21,584 nt of DNA, taken from positions 1 to 21,584 of IMG/VR virus record IMGVR_UViG_3300046722_000164; one strand, given 5' to 3'. The position numbers and the translations under genes are program-made. Positions within the stretch are counted from its first letter, which is position 1. The number at the start of each line of letters is the position of its first letter. The notes under the pieces were generated by a model, which was given only the letters and a program-made list of their open reading frames with translations, ran no database searches and had not been told where the DNA came from. The stretch comes from a virus. Positions 15,703 through 21,167 of this stretch are shown here, one piece after another.

Positions 15703-15875
15703 CCGGCGCCCAGTGCCTCTACTACCTCGCCGTGGTGCTGATCGGGACAGCGTTGGCGCGGACCTGGGACGTGGGCCTGCTCTATGGCGGCCACCCCGGC
15801 TGGACCTTTCCCGCCGTGGTGGTGACCGGCATTGTCTGGCGCTTCATCTACCGCGATTTCTGGAACAGCCTCTAA
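15699..15875 (+). CDS. Small membrane protein (58 aa)
   Basis: 58 residues from a GTG at 15699 that overlaps the previous stop as GTGA; an ATG further upstream in the same frame would overlap the previous gene by 45 bases and is less likely. Two hydrophobic helices (about residues 5-20 and 36-50) flank a short polar loop RTWDVGLLYGGHPG, and the tail is WRFIYRDFWNSL. It is the last gene of the rightward unit; a strong hairpin begins 3 bases after its stop. No family is recognised. A two-helix protein at this place could anchor the unit to the membrane or be a small lysis or exclusion factor, but that is a guess. Confidence 0.55.
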   Translation: MTGAQCLYYLAVVLIGTALARTWDVGLLYGGHPGWTFPAVVVTGIVWRFIYRDFWNSL

Positions 15876-15877
15876 CC

Positions 15878-15911
15878 ACCGGGGGGACGGCCCAGCGCCG
15901 TCCCCACCGGT
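15878..15911 (+). terminator. Strong hairpin ending the rightward unit
   Basis: A 9-bp stem GGGGACGGC (15883-15891) with GCCGTCCCC (15897-15905) and a CCAGC loop, extended by ACCGG/CCGGT with one bulged A. It starts 3 bases after the last stop codon of the unit. There is no T-tract, so it is either a GC-rich, possibly Rho-assisted terminator or an mRNA 3' stabiliser. Confidence 0.55.
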
Positions 15912-15955
15912 CCCCCGCGCGACCGCCGGGGGCGTGCCCGCACCTCGGTCCCAGC

Positions 15956-16010
15956 GGCACATCAGCCACCCACTGTGGCACATCAGCCACTCACCGCGGC
16001 ACATCAGCCA
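15956..16010 (+). repeat. Three iterons with exact 21-bp period
   Basis: GGCACATCAGCCA begins at 15956, 15977 and 15998, each followed by C, C and A. The 21-bp spacing equals two helical turns, so a binding protein would sit on one face of the DNA. They lie immediately before an AT-rich tract, the usual layout of an iteron-type replication origin. The same core appears singly at 16670, 17471 and 18796. Confidence 0.85.
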
Positions 16011-16226
16011 AAAACACAACAAAGACAGATATACGGCTTACAGATCACCCCATTAGAGAGAGGGAGTGCGATTTGTGTAGTTTTTTAACAAGACCGTTAT
16101 TTTCCATAACAAGATAACTAAATCATTTTATATAGAATTCCTGAATGACTGATCTGTAAATCTGTAAAACTCTAGCTTTCTCTAAGGTTCAGATTGTTTT
16201 ACATTTCGGTTACAGATTACTGTTTC
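16011..16226. other. AT-rich island, putative replication origin
   Basis: This 216-base non-coding gap between convergent genes is much richer in A+T than anything else here: 47 of 60 bases in 16081-16140 and 40 of 60 in 16141-16200. TTACAGAT occurs four times (16038-16045 and 16210-16217 on plus; 16150-16159 and 16160-16167 on minus); the copy pair at 16038-16047 and 16150-16159 is inverted and ten bases long (TTACAGATCA). An inverted repeat GTTAT/ATAAC lies at 16096-16110. Next to iterons and a primase-helicase, it is best read as the unwinding element of an origin. No clear DnaA box was seen. Confidence 0.6.
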
Positions 16227-18674
16227 CTAGTGCTTTGTGTTGTGTCCGATGGACGGACCCAAAAGGTTTGCGACTTTGGCTATTTCGTCGCGACCCAACA
16301 GTTTGTATTCTTTAACAAATCGTAACGCCCACACGCGGGTCTGCCGACCTTGCACGAGCACGGGCGACCCATCAAACAGTTGTGTTCCACCCACCCGAGC
16401 CAACCGTCTGCCAATGCTGACGGGGTGCAACTGCGTCGGGCTCACGCTGAACCGTCCCTCGCGCTGCGCCTGCAACATGCGGTCCCTGACAAAGTCCACC
16501 GTGACCACATCGGGCATCGCCTCGACCGCCGGATAAACCGCCGCGATGGTCTCGGTCAGCCACACATCCACCGGGTCCTGGCTTTCCTCGATCATCACCT
16601 GCTTGGCCTCGGTCATCGGCGCAATCCCGCTCAGCACGGCCTTGCGCGCGTCGGGCATGGTCTCCCAGCGGCACATCAGCCACTCGGCCACCAGCGCCAG
16701 CCCCTCCTGCTGCTCGAACCACCGCACCAGCCGCGCATAGTCCCCTGATGGCCAGCGCGTGACGTGCGCGCGATCCAGCACCAGGAACCGGCGGTCCCCT
16801 TCCTCCAGCCGTAGCGGCACCGCCTCGTTCGACGTGATCCATGCCATCACCGTGTTGCGGGCTTGGTAGGGCACGCCGTATTTCGGATTGATCGGCAACC
16901 ACTCCTTGCCCAGGTCGAACGCGTGTTTCAGCCGCGCCATCTGGTCGTGCGGCGTGAACGACCCCCGCGTGGTCTGCCGGGTCTCGTTCATCTGCACCAA
17001 GCGCAGCGCCATCCACTCCGAGAACCCTGACGCCATCGCGTCCCCGCGCAGCACTTGGGCCTGCTGCTCGCCCAGTGCCTTCATCACCGGCAACAGGATC
17101 AGGTCCTTGCCAATCCCCTGCTGCCCGGTCACCACCACCTGCCAGCCGCCTTTGATCCCGCTCCCCAGCACCATCGCCAGCCAGTCCAGCACAATCCGGC
17201 CAAGCTGCCATTCCTCCAGGGTCGCGCCACCGATCACATGCCAGAACAGGTCCAGCCAGGGTCTGACCGCGTCGTCGTCCACTGGCGAGCCAGCCAGTGG
17301 ACGGGGGACCGGGCGCCACAGGTTGCACAGCCGCTGGCGATTGTGCAGCACGATCTGTGCCTCGCCCGGCCACCAGATCACCCCGTCCACATGCCGCCCT
17401 CGCCGGTCATGCAGATACCAAGTGCCCGGTGGCACCAGCCGCCGCTGCCGTCCCGTTCCGGTCATCGGCAGCACATCAGCCAGCCGGCGTAACCACTCGG
17501 TGTTGATCGCCCGGTCCTTGAGCATGACCTGCTTGTCCACGTCCCAGAACGCGTCCCGCGGACGCAGGTAGACGAACCGCGCGAAGAACGCCCGCTCGTC
17601 GTCGGTCTCCACATGCGCCGGCGGCAACGGCACATCCGCCGGATCCACCGGATCGAACGCCACGTCGATCAGCCCCGAGAGCCCGCCACTCTCCTCGCGA
17701 AGCATTTCCTCCAGCCTCTGTTCGACATGCTCGGCGGTGCGGTCCCGGCAGTGCCCGTGGTGGCACTCGAAGCGCTGCAACACGGGGACATACGCCGTGC
17801 CCGTGGTGGCGCGGTCGGTGTGCTCGTCCACCCACGGGCATAAGATGTCATACCCGCGGCCCATCGCCGTGGCGCGTGGTCCCCCGAGCACCAGGTCGAG
17901 CTTGCGCATCGCCTTGAACAGGATGTCCTGCTCGGCGAGCTCGTCGATCGCTGCATCACCCGCGAGCGACCTGGCTGGAGCCGGGTGGGCAAAACCCTCG
18001 ACAGGTTTTGCCCCATCGACTTCGCAGGGGACACCATCGGGGGACACGGGGGACACGCCCAGCCTGGCGCAGATCTCGGGTGTGAGATCCAGCACCAGGT
18101 TCGGCGCCCAGTGAGTGAGCCCCACCACGAACCCACCTATCGCTGCGAATGCCGGCTTGTGGTTGCGCCCCACCGGCAGCCGGAGATAGCGCGTGGCATC
18201 CCGCATCCCCGGATCCTTGCCGTCCTGGCCCACCAGGAAGCCCACCAGCGCCTTGGTGAAGGCTTTGACCCATCCAGCGTCCCGCACCAGCGTGGCCAGC
18301 CTGTAGCCCCACTGCTCGTTCCCTGGCGAGGTCTCCATCCGGTAGGTCGGCACCCCCAGCAGGTCCACCACCTTAGCCGGGTCGATCTTAGGCCCAACGT
18401 CGTCCACGCCGAGCACCACCCAGCGCTCCAGCACGGGTCCCTGGCGGACCTTGCCGCCGATGAACAAGCTGACCGTAAAATAGTTGTTGTCCCCCGGGCG
18501 CAGCCGGCGCGTGGCCGCGGGACCGCCGCCCCAGGCGCCACCACGCTTCGGGTCCCCGCGGAACCCGGTAACGTGCATCCGCCCCCAGTCGGCGTCACCG
18601 GCGATCGCACGGAGGAATTGCTCGTTGGTGTCGGGCCAGGGCAAAGCGGGGGCGTTGCCATCCGTGCGTGTCAT
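16227..18674 (-). CDS. Phage primase-helicase (AEP-like primase plus SF3/DUF5906 helicase)
   Basis: 815 residues; GGGAG lies upstream of the ATG at 18674. Residues about 60-200 resemble a RepB/AEP-type primase: a GVDDVG acidic pair (D91, D92), PTYRMETSPGNEQWGY (109-124) and RYLRLPVGRNHK (162-173). A putative zinc-binding cluster follows (Cys279, Cys304, Cys309 with nearby His, in DILCPW and FECHHGHC). The C-terminal half is a D5/DUF5906-type SF3 helicase: Walker A GQQGIGKD (517-524), Walker B-like LVQMNE (559-564), then WITSNEAVPLRLEEGDRRFLVLD. It would unwind and prime DNA at the element's own origin. The gene contains two copies of the iteron core, and a third lies 122 bases upstream of its start. 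The exact sub-family is uncertain. Confidence 0.9.
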   Translation of the reverse strand: MTRTDGNAPALPWPDTNEQFLRAIAGDADWGRMHVTGFRGDPKRGGAWGGGPAATRRLRPGDNNYFTVSLFIGGKVRQGPVLERWVVLGVDDVGPKIDPAKVVDLLGVPTYRMETSPGNEQWGYRLATLVRDAGWVKAFTKALVGFLVGQDGKDPGMRDATRYLRLPVGRNHKPAFAAIGGFVVGLTHWAPNLVLDLTPEICARLGVSPVSPDGVPCEVDGAKPVEGFAHPAPARSLAGDAAIDELAEQDILFKAMRKLDLVLGGPRATAMGRGYDILCPWVDEHTDRATTGTAYVPVLQRFECHHGHCRDRTAEHVEQRLEEMLREESGGLSGLIDVAFDPVDPADVPLPPAHVETDDERAFFARFVYLRPRDAFWDVDKQVMLKDRAINTEWLRRLADVLPMTGTGRQRRLVPPGTWYLHDRRGRHVDGVIWWPGEAQIVLHNRQRLCNLWRPVPRPLAGSPVDDDAVRPWLDLFWHVIGGATLEEWQLGRIVLDWLAMVLGSGIKGGWQVVVTGQQGIGKDLILLPVMKALGEQQAQVLRGDAMASGFSEWMALRLVQMNETRQTTRGSFTPHDQMARLKHAFDLGKEWLPINPKYGVPYQARNTVMAWITSNEAVPLRLEEGDRRFLVLDRAHVTRWPSGDYARLVRWFEQQEGLALVAEWLMCRWETMPDARKAVLSGIAPMTEAKQVMIEESQDPVDVWLTETIAAVYPAVEAMPDVVTVDFVRDRMLQAQREGRFSVSPTQLHPVSIGRRLARVGGTQLFDGSPVLVQGRQTRVWALRFVKEYKLLGRDEIAKVANLLGPSIGHNTKH
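16670..16683 (+). repeat. Iteron copy inside the primase-helicase gene
   Basis: GGCACATCAGCCAC, identical over 14 bases to the first two array units and in the same orientation. On the coding strand it encodes W-L-M-C within EWLMCRW. Confidence 0.7.
17471..17482 (+). repeat. Second iteron core inside the primase-helicase gene
   Basis: GCACATCAGCCA, 12 bases of the iteron core in the same orientation. Here it is read in a different frame, encoding the L-A-D-V-L part of RRLADVLP, so protein similarity does not explain it. Confidence 0.6.
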
Positions 18675-18719
18675 CGCACTGGCTCCCTATCGGTGGGGGT
18701 GGGTCACGCGTGCCGTGGG

Positions 18720-18740
18720 TTGTGACACACGCAAGACACA
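18720..18740 (-). promoter_or_regulatory. 21-bp motif shared with the fibre leader
   Basis: TTGTGACAC..GCA.GACACA, matching 18 of 21 bases of 10739-10759 in the same orientation. It lies 46 bases upstream of the primase-helicase start, which suggests an operator or phage-type promoter element used by both leftward genes. Confidence 0.4.
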
Positions 18741-18795
18741 AACCCTGCCCCTGTGAGCCGCACGCGGTCAAGTCGCCGTGAACTTGCGCCCATAG

Positions 18796-18808
18796 GGCAC
18801 ATCAGCCA
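18796..18808 (+). repeat. Iteron copy upstream of the primase-helicase gene
   Basis: GGCACATCAGCCA, a full 13-base match to the array and in the same orientation, 122 bases upstream of the primase-helicase start. A copy here could let an origin-binding protein control this gene, or form a second contact for DNA looping with the array about 2.8 kb away. Confidence 0.7.
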
Positions 18809-18887
18809 TATCTAGCGATGGCAGCGCGGGGATGTGGTGTCCTTGCGTCCTGTCGGTGGATTTAGCAGTGGGTGCTAAAGACGAAGG

Positions 18888-18924
18888 GGGACCGAGGCGC
18901 TATGCGCTTCGGTCCCTTTTCGTT
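18888..18924. terminator. Intrinsic terminator hairpin, T-tract on plus strand
   Basis: A 13-bp stem GGGACCGAGGCGC (18888-18900) with GCGCTTCGGTCCC (18904-18916), one G-U pair and a TAT loop, followed on the plus strand by TTTTCGTTTC. It starts 16 bases after the stop of the leftward gene at 18932, so it probably ends that transcript, but the T-tract is on the opposite strand, so it should work best for rightward transcription or in both directions. Confidence 0.75.
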
Positions 18925-18931
18925 TCAGTCG

Positions 18932-19438
18932 TCAGCTACGCTCTTGGTCCTGCACCAGCCCGAAGTCCAACAGGAATTTCATCAGCGCCATTCCCTGTAT
19001 GAACGGCAGGACCGCGTCCAGCTTGACCTGCATCGTGCTGTCTGAGCGCACCCGGCACGAGAACACGTCCGAGATGACCGGCGCGGGAGGACTGAGCGCC
19101 AGCGCCTGTCCCCCGTTGGCTCGCACCTGCTCGGCGAGCGCCACCGCACGCTGCGCCGGTCCCGGCTTGGATTTTTTGGCAGGTCTGTCTCTGCCGCTGC
19201 CGTGCGGCACTATGGTGATTCCGTCAAACACCTCGGCGGGCACGCCCAGCTTGTCGATCAGGTCATTCCGCGCGCTCGCATTCGGACCGTTGACCCCGCG
19301 GATCCAGTTATACACCCGCACCATCTGCCGCTGTTCATAGCCGAGTAACGTGGTCAACTCACTGGCGCTGGGGATTTTGAGCGCCTTCATGCGCGCGTGG
19401 ATTGCGGCGCTGACCTTTGCGGTGTCTTGCTTGTTCAT
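18932..19438 (-). CDS. Putative DNA-binding protein, HTH-like N-terminus
   Basis: 168 residues from the ATG at 19438, which overlaps the previous stop as ATGA and has AAGGAAAG upstream. Residues 1-70 look like a helix-turn-helix of XRE type (SAAIHARMKALKIPSASELTTLLG, then VYNWIRGVNGPNASARNDLIDKLGVPAEVF). A Lys/Pro/Ser linker follows (about 80-95) and then a less clear C-terminal domain ending in FLLDFGLVQDQERS. It is the last gene of the integrase-side cluster and lies just before the primase-helicase gene. It might regulate that gene or act as an accessory replication or partition factor; the iterons would be a natural target to test. The family is not recognised with certainty. Confidence 0.6.
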   Translation of the reverse strand: MNKQDTAKVSAAIHARMKALKIPSASELTTLLGYEQRQMVRVYNWIRGVNGPNASARNDLIDKLGVPAEVFDGITIVPHGSGRDRPAKKSKPGPAQRAVALAEQVRANGGQALALSPPAPVISDVFSCRVRSDSTMQVKLDAVLPFIQGMALMKFLLDFGLVQDQERS

Positions 19439-19740
19439 GTGGCTTTCCTTTTGCGGGTGCTAGGCCGGCGGTCGCTCTGGCGCTCCAACCTGAGCATGTC
19501 AGCGTGCAGCACGGGCGGGGCGACGCGGCGCACCACGTTGAACCACGCGTCCCGGTAACACGCGCTCTGTGACTTGAACGGTCCCCCTTCGCGCGTGCCG
19601 TTGGCCCAATACCAGCCGGAGAACACCAAAGGCTCGCCCTTCTCGCGCTCGGCAGCCCACAAGCGGGTCACCGCATAGCCGACGTAAAACACTTTGACCG
19701 CGTTGCTGGTCTCCTTAACGATCACGTTCGGTAACCACAT
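19435..19740 (-). CDS. Small conserved-looking phage protein (101 aa)
   Basis: 101 residues from the ATG at 19740, chosen because a strong GGAGAGGAG lies just upstream; the frame continues upstream to another Met, but that would overlap the preceding gene heavily. The sequence is soluble, Trp/Tyr-rich (YVGYAVTRLWAAEREKGEP, FSGWYWANG, GPFKSQSACYRDAWFNVVRR) and ends in a very basic tail (RRPSTRKRKAT). The GPFKSQSA.YRDAW pattern looks like short accessory proteins of temperate phages, with no known function. It overlaps its neighbours on both sides (26 and 4 bases). Confidence 0.6.
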   Translation of the reverse strand: MWLPNVIVKETSNAVKVFYVGYAVTRLWAAEREKGEPLVFSGWYWANGTREGGPFKSQSACYRDAWFNVVRRVAPPVLHADMLRLERQSDRRPSTRKRKAT

Positions 19741-19933
19741 TCGTTGTGCTCCTCTCCCAGTGGGTGCAGCGTGGCAGGCCCCACAGATAATTTCCCTGCG
19801 GACAGTTCCACGGGCTCGGCCACATCCACGCGTAAGGCGTGGCTGTCGCCTGTGAAATGACGAAAGCGGTGCTCTCTTGCAGCGCCCACACCACGGCATA
19901 GACCAGGGCGATGCGGGCGAGGATGACGAGCAC
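19715..19933 (-). CDS. Small membrane-anchored protein (72 aa)
   Basis: A frame of about 72 residues just after the integrase stop. The start is uncertain: GTG at 19933 or TTG at 19939, which overlaps the integrase stop as TTGA; a GGGGG run lies upstream of both. The N-terminus is a hydrophobic helix (VILARIALVYAVVWAL), followed by a polar C-terminal part with WMWPSPWNCPQGNYLWGLPRC, in which two cysteines could form a disulfide outside the cytoplasm. That suggests a single-helix or signal-anchored protein. No family is recognised. Longer versions of this frame that run into the integrase gene are less likely. Confidence 0.5.
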   Translation of the reverse strand: MLVILARIALVYAVVWALQESTAFVISQATATPYAWMWPSPWNCPQGNYLWGLPRCTHWERSTTNVVTERDR

Positions 19934-19935
19934 GA

Positions 19936-21030
19936 TCAAGCCGCCAGCCCCCGAGGACGATTGACGATGTCGTGCAGGTGCGCCGGCTGGAGATGCGCGT
20001 AAGTCTCCTCCACCGTCTTGACGCTGTCCCCCAGCATCTTGGCGATGTGCAGCAAGGGCACGCCATCCTGCGCCGCGTGCGAGGCCCAGGTGTGCCGCAT
20101 CACATGCGCAGTCGCCCACGGCATCCCGATGCGCTCGATGAACTTGTCATATATGCGCCGGTATTGTTGCGAGAACAGCTTGCCACTCGGGCGCGCGTGC
20201 GGTCGCAGTATCGGCAACAGGCGATCGGAAATCGGCACCACCGCGCGGCGTTTGCGGGAGACCTTCATGGCGGGATCGCGCAGGTCGATCAGCCGTGCGT
20301 TGAAGTCAATGCGGTCCCAGGTCAGCCCGAGGATTGCGCCTTTGCGGGCCGCGGTTTCCAAGCCGAGGGCGACAAACAACGCGAGTTCGCCGCCCTCGCT
20401 TTGTGCGGCCTGCCAAAAGAACTGCTCTTGTTTCCGATCCATAAACAACACGCGGGGATGACTTTGCTTCGGCAGTTCGATCATCGGCACCACGCTACGG
20501 TCGATCAGCTTTTTCTTAGCCGCGTAGTTAAGCGCGGCCACCAGGGCGCCGAGTTCTCGCCTGAGCGAACCATCTTTCAAGGCGCTACCTGTGCGGCGGT
20601 TGGTGCGGGCGGTCTTGTAGTTGCGTATGACCTGATCGGTCAGGTCTGCGGGCGTCAAGCCACCGAGCATGGGCTTCACCTGGGCGAGGATATAATACAA
20701 CGACATCGGTGGCTGGACGTTGCGCCCCATCAGATAGGTGTCGATCACGTCAGTGATCGTGACCCGCGTGCGAGGACCGGTCGCCTGCTCGCTTTCGGTG
20801 GCCTGCGTCAGCCACTCGTTGAGTTCGCTCTCAGCCTGCGCGTGATCCTTAGTCTTTGTGGAAAAGGTTTTAGAGCGCCAGCCACCGGTTTTTTCGTCGC
20901 GGATGTTGTAGACAATTTGCCAGTAACCTTGCTCGTTGGCTTTGAGCCGTGAGGTCCGGAGGACCGAATTTTCGCTAAGTGCACGAGACGCGACCGTGCT
21001 GCCGTTTGGGCCGATGTGGTGTTGAGCCAT
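19936..21030 (-). CDS. int: Tyrosine-type site-specific integrase
   Basis: 364 residues, a normal length for phage integrases. It catalyses integration and excision at att sites. An N-terminal arm-binding-like segment (EQGYWQIVYNIRDEKTGGWRSKTFSTKTKDHAQ) is followed by a SAM-like core-binding domain (about 90-185) and a catalytic domain. Visible catalytic landmarks are the first Arg in ETAARKGAILGL, Lys in MKVSRKRR, H309-x-x-R312 in HVMRHTW, and the nucleophile Tyr344 in VEETYAHL. The start at 21030 lies within the 3' part of the upstream HTH frame. An attachment site cannot be identified in the window; it may lie outside. Confidence 0.95.
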   Translation of the reverse strand: MAQHHIGPNGSTVASRALSENSVLRTSRLKANEQGYWQIVYNIRDEKTGGWRSKTFSTKTKDHAQAESELNEWLTQATESEQATGPRTRVTITDVIDTYLMGRNVQPPMSLYYILAQVKPMLGGLTPADLTDQVIRNYKTARTNRRTGSALKDGSLRRELGALVAALNYAAKKKLIDRSVVPMIELPKQSHPRVLFMDRKQEQFFWQAAQSEGGELALFVALGLETAARKGAILGLTWDRIDFNARLIDLRDPAMKVSRKRRAVVPISDRLLPILRPHARPSGKLFSQQYRRIYDKFIERIGMPWATAHVMRHTWASHAAQDGVPLLHIAKMLGDSVKTVEETYAHLQPAHLHDIVNRPRGLAA

Positions 21031-21167
21031 GAGTTTAGATCTTCTTCGCGGATGAGGGGTGGTCGTCCAGGGATGAAAGGCAGCGCCCCGGTGGCCCGGA
21101 GACGCGCGACCTTTTTGGTGCTGCAGCGTAGGCGCTTAGCGACCTCGTCTTGGGTGAGGAGGTTCAT
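20808..21167 (-). CDS. Excisionase-like HTH protein overlapping integrase
   Basis: A 119-residue frame with GAGGA upstream of the ATG at 21167. Residues 1-49 are a clear MerR/HTH_17-type excisionase-like domain: LLTQDEVAKRLRCSTKKVARLRATGALPFIPG, then LIREEDLNSWL. The rest (about residues 47-119) is read out of frame across the start of the integrase gene and has no recognisable features, so it may be a non-conserved tail. The 223-base overlap is unusual. Together with the neighbouring integrase and regulator this fits an excision-control protein. It overlaps the upstream regulator by 32 bases. Confidence 0.65.
   Translation of the reverse strand: MNLLTQDEVAKRLRCSTKKVARLRATGALPFIPGRPPLIREEDLNSWLNTTSAQTAARSRLVHLAKIRSSGPHGSKPTSKVTGKLSTTSATKKPVAGALKPFPQRLRITRRLRANSTSG

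Noticed and set aside
15956-16010. CRISPR array
   Set aside because: Units are only 13-14 bases with 7-8-base spacers; no 23-37-base repeats or cas genes. Iterons explain it better.
15519-16022. Leftward frame with a repeated W-L-M-C-R peptide
   Set aside because: The repeated peptide is simply the antisense reading of the three iterons, and the frame crosses two plausible rightward genes and their terminator hairpin.
16372-17373. Leftward 333-residue frame inside the primase-helicase gene
   Set aside because: It is a shifted reading of the helicase domain, full of Gly/Ala/Arg; the helicase motifs are in the other frame.
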